DNA of 64,000 nucleotides from Actinobacillus suis ATCC 33415 (GTDB lineage Bacteria; Pseudomonadota; Gammaproteobacteria; Enterobacterales; Pasteurellaceae): NCBI RefSeq assembly GCF_000739435.1, contig NZ_CP009159.1, positions 992,001 to 1,056,000 of the forward strand, read 5' to 3'. Shown piece by piece: positions 16,434 to 25,327 of this stretch (position 1 is its first letter; each line of letters starts with the position of its first letter). The notes under the pieces were generated by a model. It saw only the letters and a program-made list of their open reading frames with translations, ran no database searches and was not told where the DNA came from. The position numbers and the translations under genes were made by a program.

Positions 16434-16541
16434 TATTTTGCCTAAATTTTATCTTAATTTGTAAAAGAATTTTCTATTCAAATTCAAGGCTAAGTTTTAC
16501 ATAGTGAGATCCCATTTATGGCAAATGATTGGAGAGTTAAT

Positions 16542-17183
16542 ATGAATAAACAACTATCGCTGACCGCACTCTTAGCTTTGATCTTAAGTGGCTGTGTCGC
16601 TAAAAACACTTCTGAAACAGAAATTACCCCCCTTCCTGAGTTTCCAAATATTCAGGCTACAAATACCCACTTAAAACCGATACCTCCTGAGCCAGAAGCT
16701 AGAATTGTTCAGAATGATATTTATCAATATTACACACCGTCTAACACAGAAGTAATTCGTGATGGTCGTTATACGCTTGTGAATATCTCACCGGAAGATG
16801 GACAGAAATTCTTATTAGAACAAGTTGTCTCAATCAATATTCTTCCGAAGAATAAAAGAAATCTAAATAAAAGTGTTGAACAAGGTTTACGTAGTACATT
16901 ACAGCATACCGGACTTGACTTATGTTATGCATCTGGAATGAATGTAGATCATAATGTTGGTACTCTTTTCTCCCGTCCGCTACCTAAAGTACATTATCAA
17001 TTTGGCCCGATGAAACTCTATGAAGCCCTTCAAATGATTGCAGGCCCAGGTTATGAAATGACCTTGAATGAAGTTACTCGGACAGTATGCTTTAAAACTC
17101 GAATTTCTCCAGTCGATCATCAGAAAAAACCTCTCGAAGAAGTTACTTCGACCACAACTACAGAAATTATTGAGGATAAATAA
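16542..17183 (+). CDS. PilL-like ICE lipoprotein (PFGI-1 class)
   Basis: The 213-residue product has a lipoprotein signal (LLALILSGC). A soluble domain follows with DGRYTLVNISPEDGQKFLL, LRSTLQHTGLDLCY and LYEALQMIAGPGYEM. This pattern matches the N-terminal secretin-like region of PilL proteins of PFGI-1-class ICEs (TIGR03748 as I recall). Such proteins belong to the outer-membrane part of the transfer apparatus. The ATG at 16542, with GGAGAG upstream, precedes the signal peptide exactly; the frame from 16518 does not. It is the first gene of a long same-strand operon, and its stop (TAATG) overlaps the next start. Confidence 0.85.
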   Translation: MNKQLSLTALLALILSGCVAKNTSETEITPLPEFPNIQATNTHLKPIPPEPEARIVQNDIYQYYTPSNTEVIRDGRYTLVNISPEDGQKFLLEQVVSINILPKNKRNLNKSVEQGLRSTLQHTGLDLCYASGMNVDHNVGTLFSRPLPKVHYQFGPMKLYEALQMIAGPGYEMTLNEVTRTVCFKTRISPVDHQKKPLEEVTSTTTTEIIEDK

Positions 17184-17917
17184 TGTGTAATTCAAAGACT
17201 CTTTTACTATGTGTAGGGTTATTAAGTAGTTCCGGAGTGAGTTTTGCAAGTGTTTCTACAACCGTGAATCAGCAATCATTAACACAGCAAAACTTAAATA
17301 CCGGTACGACTACGCAACAGAAATCCATCCAACAAGCGGCTGAATGGGGCTTAACTACAGAAGAATGGAATCGTTATACGGCATTGATGGCCGGCGAACG
17401 AGGAATGTGGTCGCCTAATTTAGATCCATTAACCGCTTTAGGTATCGAAGCAAAAACAGAAGCTGAAAAGATTAAATATGCTCGCATGCTTGCGGAACGT
17501 TTCCGTGCCAGAGTATTAAAAGAGATTGAATTCGACAAAATTTATCGGCAGGAATATGAAAAAATGTACCCTGAAGAAACGGCGTTTGCAGTCGAACCTC
17601 ATATATCCCAATCTGTCGGAAGAGTTATTTACTTTACACGTTTAGATAATTGTGCATCTTGTAAAGCTGACCTCAGCAAGATCTTAAATCATGTCAATAC
17701 CCAAACACCTATAGACATGTTTATTGTCGGCGATAATGTTTCTGATGACGCAATTCGCAAATGGGCAAAAGATAATCATATTGATGCCAGCAAGGTACAA
17801 CGTAAATTGATTACGCTCAACCACGATAACGGCTATTGGTTTAAATATTCGTTTGGCAAAATGCCCGCTGCTTATCAAGTGAAAGGAGACGGACAATGGC
17901 AAGCTCTCACTTATTAG
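17183..17917 (+). CDS. PFL_4693-like ICE conjugation protein
   Basis: The 244-residue exported protein has a signal peptide (LLLCVGLLSSSGVSFA). The family hallmark AEWGLTTEEWNRYTALMAGERG then WSPNLDPLTALGIEA follows, with a helical region and a thioredoxin-like C-terminal part containing CASCKAD, a CxxC that could be redox-active or structural. It matches the ICE family I recall as TIGR03759. It is probably periplasmic and needed for assembly or disulfide management of the transfer channel; that role is inferred. The start overlaps the upstream stop, and its 3' end overlaps the transglycosylase gene by 22 bp, so translation is likely coupled. Confidence 0.85.
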   Translation: MCNSKTLLLCVGLLSSSGVSFASVSTTVNQQSLTQQNLNTGTTTQQKSIQQAAEWGLTTEEWNRYTALMAGERGMWSPNLDPLTALGIEAKTEAEKIKYARMLAERFRARVLKEIEFDKIYRQEYEKMYPEETAFAVEPHISQSVGRVIYFTRLDNCASCKADLSKILNHVNTQTPIDMFIVGDNVSDDAIRKWAKDNHIDASKVQRKLITLNHDNGYWFKYSFGKMPAAYQVKGDGQWQALTY

Positions 17918-18684
17918 TCACACTTTTAGTGATAGGAATGACATCTCAGTCGGTATTGGCTAAGCCATTTACCGGCTTTGGTAATGATGTAGACAGCTAT
18001 ATCCAAACTGCAGCAAATCGGTACCAAGTCAGTGAAACAATGTTACGTGGCTTAGTGAAAATGGAAGATGGTTGGTTAAATAAATTATCTCCTACTGGAG
18101 CAACTGGCGTTGGTCAATTTACTGTAGGTACTTGGAATTGGTTAGCTGAGAGAGATGAAGGCCGAGCTCTTGGAATGGTTCGTGTTACTGCTCGTAGTCG
18201 AGGTACTTTAGCTGATCCTCGCCGTAATAAACGTATTAATACCTTAGCAATTGGAGCTTTGGCTAGATGGCACATCGCACGCTTTCAAGAACTAGGTATT
18301 CGCATTACAGATGAGAATCTCTATATGGCACATAATATTGGATTAGAGGGACTACATCGTGCTTTGGTAGGTAAATCAACAAAAGAAGACATTCGTAATA
18401 TGCGCTTAAATGGTATGAAACGCTGGATGACGGTTAATGATTTCTTAACCTATCAGAAAAGACGTTATAACACACACAAGTTTGAAGCAAATTTCATGCA
18501 AACTGCACAAAAATCTTCGCCTCTAATAAAATCTAGCAGACCTATGAAATGGGTTGAACCGGTAGCTATAGCAAAAATACAACCCAAACCAAGAAACGAA
18601 ACTATTATGGTAAATAATGTATCTTCACAAATGAAATGGATTGAGCCTACAGGCTCAATGGTATGGATAGAACCGACACATTAA
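17896..18684 (+). CDS. Lytic transglycosylase of the ICE secretion system
   Basis: The 262-residue protein has a signal peptide followed by an SLT-type domain: DSYIQTAANRYQVSETMLRG, with catalytic-type Glu in VKMEDGW, SPTGATGVGQFTVGTWNW and NLYMAHNIGLEGL. Such enzymes cut peptidoglycan to let the secretion channel span the cell wall. The C-terminal 60 residues are low-complexity and carry three W(V/I)EP motifs (MKWVEP, MKWIEP, MVWIEP). The TraB-like protein at 26226 has a related GIRWVEP. It overlaps the preceding gene by 22 bp, and a GAAAGGAG site lies just upstream. Confidence 0.88.
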   Translation: MASSHLLVTLLVIGMTSQSVLAKPFTGFGNDVDSYIQTAANRYQVSETMLRGLVKMEDGWLNKLSPTGATGVGQFTVGTWNWLAERDEGRALGMVRVTARSRGTLADPRRNKRINTLAIGALARWHIARFQELGIRITDENLYMAHNIGLEGLHRALVGKSTKEDIRNMRLNGMKRWMTVNDFLTYQKRRYNTHKFEANFMQTAQKSSPLIKSSRPMKWVEPVAIAKIQPKPRNETIMVNNVSSQMKWIEPTGSMVWIEPTH

Positions 18685-18695
18685 GGAATTTAATA

Positions 18696-19199
18696 ATGAA
18701 AAAAGTGATATTTATGCTTATTACGTTAGGATTGTCTTTTAATGTTTTAGCTGAAAATATTGTGATTGCAGATTACGGTGGGGAAAGTACAGTACGTTTT
18801 TACGAATCACTACAACCGGAACATGATCAAAATGCGCCCCATTACCCTAATGCACTTCCTTCTAGCGTTTCTGAATTCGATATACTTCCGGTTGTGTCAC
18901 ATAAATTAACACCAGGTAAAGTTGAAAATAAAGCCTTTGATTTAGCAGGTATTCAGCCAATTTTTCTTATTGGCACAGATAACTTATCTCGATACTGGAT
19001 AACAGATAATTATCAAAAATTAATGCAATTGAATGCCACAGGGTTAGTTGTTAATGTGGATACTCAGCAAGAATTAATTGCCTTACGGAATATTGCTCCT
19101 GAATTACGCTTATTACCCGTATCCGGTGATGATTTAGCCGAACGAATTCCTTTATCTCATTACCCCGCATTAATTACAGAAACAGGAGTATCTCAATAA
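18696..19199 (+). CDS. PFL_4695-like ICE conjugation protein
   Basis: The 167-residue exported protein has a cleavable signal (FMLITLGLSFNVLA), followed by NIVIADYGGESTVRFYESL, ILPVVSHKLTPGKV and RLLPVSGDDLAERIPLSHYP. This matches the ICE family recalled as TIGR03765/PFL_4695, a periplasmic protein always found beside TraD. The ATG at 18696 precedes the signal peptide; the frame from 18663 would overlap the transglycosylase C-terminus. Its last base overlaps the traD start (TAATGA). Function unknown beyond co-occurrence with the transfer machinery. Confidence 0.85.
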   Translation: MKKVIFMLITLGLSFNVLAENIVIADYGGESTVRFYESLQPEHDQNAPHYPNALPSSVSEFDILPVVSHKLTPGKVENKAFDLAGIQPIFLIGTDNLSRYWITDNYQKLMQLNATGLVVNVDTQQELIALRNIAPELRLLPVSGDDLAERIPLSHYPALITETGVSQ

Positions 19200-21415
19200 T
19201 GACAACGAAGCATACTTTAGAGGCATTATTACGCCCTCCGGTTGAGTTTTTCCCAGCGACTGTTCATGCTTGTTGTGCATTGGTTAGTGCCACTGCGCCT
19301 TGGTCATTAGCCCTTCATCCTAGCATTGGTTATGGTATTGCAGCAGGTTTTGGAGCATTAAGTGCTTATAGAGCCAAACAAGGCTGGCGCATCGTCAAAT
19401 ATCATCAAAATTTGAAACGACTACCATATTATGCAATGACTAGTCGTCAAATACCTGTAAGTTCTAAATTTTTATTTGTCGGCAAGGGGTTTGAATGGGA
19501 GCCTATTCACACGCAGCGTTTACATGACTGTTTCTCATCAAATGGTTCCAAATACCGTAAACCGTCCAAATTATTCCAACAAGTACGTGAATATGAAAAA
19601 CGCCATGAAAATTGGCTTACTGGAATTACCTCTTTAGATTCACCTTGGAACCCTTTTAGACCGCTTCCCCCAGTAGAGGGTATTCCAGCTATTCATGGGA
19701 TTGAGCTAAATGAAGTAGATGTTGTTCAAGCTATCAGTTCTCGTGTAGGACATACGGCTGTATATGGTACAACCCGTGTAGGAAAAACACGGTTTGCTGA
19801 AATTTTAGTAACACAAGATATTCATCGAGGAAAAAAAATAGAAGAACGTGAAGTTGTTGTATTTTTTGATCCTAAAGGTGACGCAGATATGCTGAAACGC
19901 ATGTATGCAGAAGCTAAACGTGCAGGTCGAGAAAATGAATTTTATGTTTTTCACCTTGGCTATCCTGAGATTTCTGCTCGTTATAATGCGGTTGGACGTT
20001 TTAACCGAATTTCTGAGGTTGCGGGGCGTATTTCAGGACAACTTAGTGGGGCTGGCAACTCTGCCGCATTCAAAGAGTTTGCGTGGCGATTTGTCAATAT
20101 TGTTGCACGAGCTTTAGTGGAATTAGGGCAACGTCCAGACTACGTACAAATTTCTCGCTATGTGCAAAATATTGACTCATTATTCCTTGACTACGCTAAA
20201 ACTTTCTTCAATAAACAAGATAAGCAAATTTGGCTGAAGTTATCAGAAATTGCTGCGAACGTTGATGAAAAAATGCTACCGTTTGGAATGAAAGATCGCC
20301 CTTTAATCTTTATCGTAAATAAATATATTAGTGAGAATGATGTTTTCGACCCAATTCTCCAAGGCTTAGCAAGTGCGGTACGTTATGATCGCACATACTT
20401 TGATAAAATTGTTGCCTCATTATTACCATTACTAGAGAAATTAACGACCGGGAAAATTGCTGAATTGTTATCTCCCGACTATTCAAATATCCAAGATGAA
20501 CGTCCTATTTTTGACTGGGAATCAATTATTCGTAAACGTGGTATTGTTTATATTGGATTGGATGCTCTTTCTGATGCAACTGTTGCGGCAGCTGTAGGAA
20601 ATAGTATGTTTGCCGATCTCGTTTCTATGGCTGGTCATTTATATAAATTTGGCATTAATGAGGGACTCCCCGAAAAATTAGGGGGGAAAGTAAAACAAGT
20701 AAAAATCAATCTACATTGTGATGAATTTAATGAATTGATGGGAGATGAGTTTATTCCCCTTATCAATAAAGGCGGCGGTGCTGGAGTTCAAGTAACAGCG
20801 TATACACAGACGCTCTCAGATATTGAAGCTAGAATTGGAAGTAAAGCTAAATCAGGACAAGTTGTGGGTAACTTTAATACCCTATACATGTTCCGTGTGA
20901 AAGAACCGGCAACCGCCGAGTTACTCACAAAACAGCTCCATGATGTGACTATTCTACGCAGTACTGTTACGTCAGCAACGACGGATTCAAGCAATCCCGA
21001 TGATGATAAAGCCTTCAGTTCTAATACAGGACAACGTATTTCTGAAACCACTGTACCAATGCTTGTGCCTGCAAATATCACTAATTTACCCAAAGGGCAA
21101 GCCTTTGCTTTAATGGAAGGCAGCAAGTTATGGAAAATTCGTATGCCATTACCTGCAGTGGATAAGGATGATGACATGCCTCATTCATTGAAGGAATTAA
21201 CAGAGAAAATGAAGAAAAATTATCATGTAATTGATAATTGGTGGGAACCAGCATTTACGGAATATACGCCTTCAAAAGCAATCGCTGAAGCCTTTGAAAC
21301 TATGGCTGGTGAAAATAGAATCAATCACCCAGATCATGCTAATTATGATTTTGATATAGATGTACCAAATGACAATGACATTGAAGAAGAGGAACTCCAA
21401 GATGACGATGAATAA
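19199..21415 (+). CDS. traD: TraD-type conjugative coupling ATPase
   Basis: The 738-residue type IV coupling protein has N-terminal membrane segments near residues 20-65. Walker A is GTTRVGKT (190-197) and the Walker B-like strand is VVVFFDPKGDAD. A TrwB/TraD-type motor domain follows with NLHCDEFNELMGDEFIPL and the acidic C-terminal tail DDNDIEEEELQDDD typical of TraD. It links the relaxase-DNA complex to the secretion channel and pumps DNA using ATP. It is translationally coupled to the preceding gene and overlaps the next one. It is full-length with no visible damage, unlike the relaxase gene 20 kb downstream. Confidence 0.93.
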   Translation: MTTKHTLEALLRPPVEFFPATVHACCALVSATAPWSLALHPSIGYGIAAGFGALSAYRAKQGWRIVKYHQNLKRLPYYAMTSRQIPVSSKFLFVGKGFEWEPIHTQRLHDCFSSNGSKYRKPSKLFQQVREYEKRHENWLTGITSLDSPWNPFRPLPPVEGIPAIHGIELNEVDVVQAISSRVGHTAVYGTTRVGKTRFAEILVTQDIHRGKKIEEREVVVFFDPKGDADMLKRMYAEAKRAGRENEFYVFHLGYPEISARYNAVGRFNRISEVAGRISGQLSGAGNSAAFKEFAWRFVNIVARALVELGQRPDYVQISRYVQNIDSLFLDYAKTFFNKQDKQIWLKLSEIAANVDEKMLPFGMKDRPLIFIVNKYISENDVFDPILQGLASAVRYDRTYFDKIVASLLPLLEKLTTGKIAELLSPDYSNIQDERPIFDWESIIRKRGIVYIGLDALSDATVAAAVGNSMFADLVSMAGHLYKFGINEGLPEKLGGKVKQVKINLHCDEFNELMGDEFIPLINKGGGAGVQVTAYTQTLSDIEARIGSKAKSGQVVGNFNTLYMFRVKEPATAELLTKQLHDVTILRSTVTSATTDSSNPDDDKAFSSNTGQRISETTVPMLVPANITNLPKGQAFALMEGSKLWKIRMPLPAVDKDDDMPHSLKELTEKMKKNYHVIDNWWEPAFTEYTPSKAIAEAFETMAGENRINHPDHANYDFDIDVPNDNDIEEEELQDDDE

Positions 21416-21755
21416 TTTACCCAGTAAAAATGGAATTAATTTATTAGATTTACCGAATAAACGTATCAAATTTGATGGCCCATTTTTTATTTCTTGTGCG
21501 TTACCACAGTCTGATGATTTGTTGATACATTGCCAACCTTATATTAATGATTTATTTGAGAATCGTTTCTCGCTTCATCAGTTCGCTGAAAAGTGGGAGA
21601 CAGATGGTATTTCTTTATGGTTGGCTCAAGATGTTGAACAATCTGAATTGGAACAAGAAGGAAAGATATTTGCCTTTTATTTGATGTTTTCAAAAGGAAT
21701 GGAAGGCTATGTTCTTATCCAATGCCAACTTGAATCACAGGATTTATTACAATGA
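21402..21755 (+). CDS. Hypothetical protein between traD and the PFL_4697-like gene
   Basis: The 117-residue soluble protein has no signal peptide and contains KFDGPFFISCALPQSDDLLIH and FAEKWETDGISLWLAQDVEQ. It starts at ATG 21402 (or 21408) inside the traD stop region, overlapping it by 14 bp, and ends overlapping the next start. It is clearly part of the transfer operon. I do not recognise the family; proteins at this position in related ICEs are usually hypothetical. Confidence 0.7.
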   Translation: MTMNNLPSKNGINLLDLPNKRIKFDGPFFISCALPQSDDLLIHCQPYINDLFENRFSLHQFAEKWETDGISLWLAQDVEQSELEQEGKIFAFYLMFSKGMEGYVLIQCQLESQDLLQ

Positions 21756-22450
21756 GTGAGAAATCTCCACCTAAACCACGAAATAAAGGCATATTTAGTC
21801 GAATATGCTCACGCATCAACATGATGATTGCAACATTAGTACTTTCACTTTTGTTAAGTATCTTATTAGAATGGGTTGGTATTACTTTTTGGTGGCCAGA
21901 ACAAGGACATTTACATAGCCAAAATATGATGCTGACTGAAATGCAATGGTTATCTGATGATTTCACCCAGAGTATTTTCACGCATTCATCTGCTGATTTA
22001 GCGACAAATATTATCGGAAATATGCATCATTGGGTATTTGTAGAGACCGGAATCCAAGGTTGGTTAGCAAATCCTGGTTCAAATCAATGGGAACAATTGA
22101 TTTATCATTATGGTAGAGCTTATATAGAATCACTTATCTACGTTTTTATCATATTCTTGATCCGATTAATTATCATTGTTTTTACAAGCCCATTATTTCT
22201 TTTTGCCGGTGCAGCCGGACTCACAGAAGGATTAATGATGCGAGATATACGTAAATTTGGTGCTGGTCGAGAATCGGCATTCATTTATCACCATGCTCGT
22301 CGATATGTGATGCCGTTAATGATTACTTCATGGGTAGTATATTTATCATTACCATTTTCGATTCATCCTAATATTATTTTAGTACCTTCCGCACTGTTAT
22401 TTGGTCTGGTCATCTGTATTACCTGCGCAACATTTAAGAAGTTTTTATAA
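21752..22450 (+). CDS. PFL_4697-like (DUF4400) ICE membrane protein
   Basis: The 232-residue inner-membrane protein has hydrophobic segments at about residues 25-48, 128-162 and 190-225. It contains ILLEWVGITFWWPEQGHLHS and LFAGAAGLTEGLMMRDIRKF, matching the DUF4400 family found next to TraD in ICEs (TIGR03747 as I recall). It probably helps anchor or assemble the coupling protein or channel; this is inferred from position. It overlaps the upstream gene by 4 bp (ATGA). Confidence 0.85.
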   Translation: MSEKSPPKPRNKGIFSRICSRINMMIATLVLSLLLSILLEWVGITFWWPEQGHLHSQNMMLTEMQWLSDDFTQSIFTHSSADLATNIIGNMHHWVFVETGIQGWLANPGSNQWEQLIYHYGRAYIESLIYVFIIFLIRLIIIVFTSPLFLFAGAAGLTEGLMMRDIRKFGAGRESAFIYHHARRYVMPLMITSWVVYLSLPFSIHPNIILVPSALLFGLVICITCATFKKFL

Positions 22451-22466
22451 TTATAAGGAGAATAAA

Positions 22467-22688
22467 ATGACTGCAAAAAGATCAAATCCATTGTTTTTTA
22501 TTACATCTGACGGCGGAATACAAAGAGTTATAGATGTAAGGAAAATAATATATATAGATTATAACAATAATAAATTGGTAATAAAAACCGTTTCAGAAAA
22601 CGGAGACATGGACATGGGGAATATACCCGAAGAAAGTTATAAAGCACTCATCAACTTCTGGAGTGAAACGCTCAGTTGTCGTGACTAA
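22467..22688 (+). CDS. Small hypothetical protein
   Basis: The 73-residue soluble protein (FFITSDGGIQRVIDVRKIIY, NKLVIKTVSENGDM) has beta-rich sequence and no membrane segment. The start at 22467 has AAGGAG six bases upstream. It is last in the first part of the transfer operon, followed by a bidirectional terminator at 22722-22757. Family not recognised. Confidence 0.65.
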   Translation: MTAKRSNPLFFITSDGGIQRVIDVRKIIYIDYNNNKLVIKTVSENGDMDMGNIPEESYKALINFWSETLSCRD

Positions 22689-22721
22689 GTAAATTATTTC
22701 TATACAATAATATCGCATATT

Positions 22722-22757
22722 AAATAGGTATCTTGCTATAGATACCTATTTTTTATT
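22722..22757. terminator. Bidirectional terminator between convergent genes
   Basis: AAATAGGTATC (22722-22732) pairs with GATACCTATTT (22741-22751), with T-rich tracts on both strands. Confidence 0.85.
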
Positions 22758-23088
22758 CTTCTATGATGATAAATATACTCTCATCAGTCTTAGTTTCATT
22801 TCTCTGATATTCATTCAAGTCATGTTCTTGGCCCAAATCGCTTCCTTGTTCATATTCATCAAAAATGACTTCTCCATACTCGTTAAGGTGAGCTTCAATG
22901 ATACTTCGCTCCTTTTCACCTAAAAATTGCCAATAATTGCAAATAGGTTGCCCAAACGTATTCATTTCCCATATTCCAGCATAGTTATAAGGCGCATCTT
23001 GAGCATGGCAAATCTGCCCTTCTCTTTGAGCATAACTAACCGATGGGAAAATGAAAAAGCCTAACCATAGATAACCGTATTTTTTCAT
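22753..23088 (-). CDS. Small exported hypothetical protein, inserted antisense in the T4SS operon
   Basis: The 111-residue protein has a signal peptide (YLWLGFFIFPSVSYA), then GQICHAQDAPYNYAGIWEMN and a strongly acidic C-terminus (FDEYEQGSDLGQEHDLNEY). Two cysteines in the mature part could form a disulfide. It runs opposite to the transfer genes and is bounded by the bidirectional terminator. Family unknown. Position between PFL_4697-like and RAQPRD genes marks it as an accessory, possibly surface-exclusion or entry-related gene, but that is speculation. Confidence 0.6.
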   Translation of the reverse strand: MKKYGYLWLGFFIFPSVSYAQREGQICHAQDAPYNYAGIWEMNTFGQPICNYWQFLGEKERSIIEAHLNEYGEVIFDEYEQGSDLGQEHDLNEYQRNETKTDESIFIIIEE

Positions 23089-23285
23089 TTCAATAGTAAG
23101 CCCAAGACATTCAGTATGGTTAATTTACACCAATTTATCTAACTCAAGCACGCCTATTTATTCTCCAAACCCTGAGAGTTTAATGCACAGAATCTCTTTT
23201 AATTTCCAATAGAGTTTTCCATTAAATTTTTACTGTGATTTTGGCAATCTTAGCTAGGAGTTAAATTAAAACATGAGGAGCTATT

Positions 23286-23612
23286 ATGTTTGCTAAAAAG
23301 CATCTTGGGAAATGGATAGTAATTGTTTTAGCCTCAAGCAGTATAACTGCTTATGCCTCAACAGAAAAAGAGCAACTCGCTCAAGCTATCAAACAATTGG
23401 AAGCAGCTGAATTATCTTTAAAAAGAGCTGAACAACTTTCTAAAACTTCACCCAAAACACGTGAATTCTTCAATTACACTGCAATTCACCGTGATATAAG
23501 CACGATAAAAAGTGGAATTTCTCAGTACATCAATCCTGCTCGAGCGATACCAAGAGATCCACAAGCATTACGTACATTAACTGAAGATTACACCAAATTA
23601 CGGGGGAAATAA
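23286..23612 (+). CDS. RAQPRD-family ICE conjugation protein
   Basis: The 108-residue exported protein has a signal peptide (WIVIVLASSSITAYA), a short coiled-coil-like helix (EKEQLAQAIKQLEAAELSLK), and the family hallmark in the form NPARAIPRDPQALRTLTEDY, corresponding to the RAQPRD motif. Members precede the pilin-like genes in this class of ICE and are periplasmic with unproven function. AGGAGC precedes the start, and the stop overlaps the next start. It begins the second part of the transfer operon. Confidence 0.88.
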   Translation: MFAKKHLGKWIVIVLASSSITAYASTEKEQLAQAIKQLEAAELSLKRAEQLSKTSPKTREFFNYTAIHRDISTIKSGISQYINPARAIPRDPQALRTLTEDYTKLRGK

Positions 23613-23854
23613 TGACAACCCCTAATTATTCCTCCGCTAGTGCTTTTTCAGCAGCAAGTGGTATCGATCCTACTCAACTTCGTGTTCTTTTATCCATTAT
23701 TTTCGTCGCTGCTCTTTTACTCGCTTATGCTTGGGCAACACATAGTGGTTTCAAAGGATTTGCAAAGTGGGACGGAGATGTCCTCTCTTTTTTAATTTTT
23801 CTCTTAAAGGGTGCAGTTCTCATCATGTGTGTTGTTACCTTTTTCATTTATTAG
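23612..23854 (+). CDS. PFL_4701-like (DUF3262) ICE membrane protein
   Basis: The 80-residue protein has two membrane helices (LSIIFVAALLLAYAWATHSG and FLIFLLKGAVLIMCVVTFFI) with FKGFAKWDGD between them. Size, topology and operon position match the small DUF3262 proteins of PFGI-1-class ICEs. These are predicted pilin-like or channel subunits, a role inferred from context. Translation is coupled to the RAQPRD gene (TAATGA). Confidence 0.85.
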   Translation: MTTPNYSSASAFSAASGIDPTQLRVLLSIIFVAALLLAYAWATHSGFKGFAKWDGDVLSFLIFLLKGAVLIMCVVTFFIY

Positions 23855-23874
23855 TCTAATCAAGAGGTTTTACT

Positions 23875-24288
23875 ATGAAAATCATCAAATCATTCTATCA
23901 ATCTTGTTCTTCTCGATATTTAGCTTTTATGCTCTTTTTCTGGGGCAGTATTCAAAATGCCCTTGCTGCGCCAGCAGGAGGGGGTGGAGGTGGCACTCTT
24001 GACCCAAGTAAAATTCCTGACTTTAAAATTCCAGGGGTTGATAGCGGTACAAAAGATCCTACGGAAATTATTGCGCTTGTTGCTAAAGCTGTCGCTACAT
24101 TAATCGCTGTATTGCTTGCCGCCGCTGCTATTTTTGTGGTGGTGAAAGCCCTAATCAGTATCTATAACGAAGCCACTTCTGACAATGGTAAAAAAGGTTG
24201 GGGGCATTTCATTCTTGCACTTATTGTTGGTTTTATCGTGATCTTCTTCTCCTTATGGTTAGTTAAACTTGCAGTAGGTCTCTTCTAA
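23875..24288 (+). CDS. PFL_4702-like (DUF2976) pilin-like ICE protein
   Basis: The 137-residue protein has a signal-like segment (YLAFMLFFWGSIQNALA), a glycine-rich stretch after it (APAGGGGGG), then two hydrophobic helices (VAKAVATLIAVLLAAAAIFVVV and HFILALIVGFIVIFFSLWLV). This architecture is that of conjugative pilins such as TraA/VirB2 and of the DUF2976 ICE family. It is likely the major pilin candidate of this system. AGAGG precedes the start. Confidence 0.85.
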   Translation: MKIIKSFYQSCSSRYLAFMLFFWGSIQNALAAPAGGGGGGTLDPSKIPDFKIPGVDSGTKDPTEIIALVAKAVATLIAVLLAAAAIFVVVKALISIYNEATSDNGKKGWGHFILALIVGFIVIFFSLWLVKLAVGLF

Positions 24289-24317
24289 TATCAATGTAAT
24301 CCATATAAGGAGCCAAT

Positions 24318-24689
24318 ATGGCTGATAATGAAAAAACAATTCCCTTTTTACCAATTCGTTTAAACAAAGAAGCTACAGTATTTGGTGGAATGACTGTATC
24401 AGAATTTGGAATTTCTGCTGCGATTGGGTTTGTCATCGGTTTAATTATTGGTCTCCTCTTATGGGTTTTAACAGATTGGTGGCTACTTATACCGGCATTA
24501 GGAATGTTGCTATGCATATTAACGGTATTAATCGGAAAAGGAATTGTAGCTGCATTAAAACGAGGAAAACCAGAATCCTATTTAAATCGTAAGATTGAAG
24601 AAAAATTGGATGAAATATTAATGGGTAACAAATTTATTCGACGTGAAGGTGTTTGGTCCATTCGTAGACAAAAAGGAAACCAAAAATGA
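24318..24689 (+). CDS. PFL_4703-like (DUF3487, TraL/VirB3-type) ICE membrane protein
   Basis: The 123-residue protein opens with IPFLPIRLNKEATVFGGMTVSE, has two membrane helices near residues 30-75, and a basic C-terminus (KRGKPESYLNRKIEEKL). This is the layout of TraL/VirB3-like inner-membrane proteins and of the DUF3487 ICE family. It probably works with the VirB4-type ATPase at 28095. AAGGAG precedes the start; the stop overlaps the next gene by 4 bp. Confidence 0.85.
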   Translation: MADNEKTIPFLPIRLNKEATVFGGMTVSEFGISAAIGFVIGLIIGLLLWVLTDWWLLIPALGMLLCILTVLIGKGIVAALKRGKPESYLNRKIEEKLDEILMGNKFIRREGVWSIRRQKGNQK

Positions 24690-25327
24690 GTCATTTAAAA
24701 AGTCAATTACATGAAAAAGATCGCCATATTCGAACAGCACAATTTTTTGCCGGATTATTTTTTATCGTAATACTGGTGCTTTCATTTGTTATCTATACCT
24801 TCCCAAACCGCTTAAATATTTATATTCCACCTGATATAAGAGCTGCTAGCCAACGCCCTTGGTGGGATGTACCTAATTCAACAGTCTATGCCTTTGCTTA
24901 CCAAGTATTCCAACAATTAAATCGTTGGAATGTGAATGGTGAAGAAGATTATGAAAAGAATATTACCGCATTAAAACCGTTACTTACACCGAACTGCGAA
25001 GCATTTCTACGACAAGATTATAAAGATCGCTTACGCCATAATGAATTACGCGATCGTACTCGTGGTGTTTACGAAATCGTAGGACGAGGTTTTAGTGAAG
25101 ATAAAGTAACTATCTATAGCAAAGATAGTTGGGGAGTTAATTTAGATCTAAGTGTTGATGAATACTTCGAAGATGAGCCAGTAAAACGTGTCTTTACGCG
25201 TTTTCCAATTAGTATTGTGAGAATGGATATTGATTCACAACGAAACCCTTGGGGATTAGGATTTAATTGCTATACATCTATTCCTCAACGTTTAGAAGGT
25301 ATTGAAAATACAGAGGGGAATAAATAA
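24686..25327 (+). CDS. DUF2895 (TraE/VirB8-type) ICE protein
   Basis: The 213-residue protein has one N-terminal membrane helix (FAGLFFIVILVLSFVIYTF) followed by a periplasmic domain with IYIPPDIRAASQRPWWDVPNS, SVYAFAYQVFQQLNRW-like helices and FLRQDYKDRLRHNELRDRTRG. The arrangement matches DUF2895 proteins (TIGR03746 as I recall), which play the TraE/VirB8 scaffold role in this class of secretion system. The stop TAATGA is shared with the next gene. Confidence 0.85.
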   Translation: MSHLKSQLHEKDRHIRTAQFFAGLFFIVILVLSFVIYTFPNRLNIYIPPDIRAASQRPWWDVPNSTVYAFAYQVFQQLNRWNVNGEEDYEKNITALKPLLTPNCEAFLRQDYKDRLRHNELRDRTRGVYEIVGRGFSEDKVTIYSKDSWGVNLDLSVDEYFEDEPVKRVFTRFPISIVRMDIDSQRNPWGLGFNCYTSIPQRLEGIENTEGNK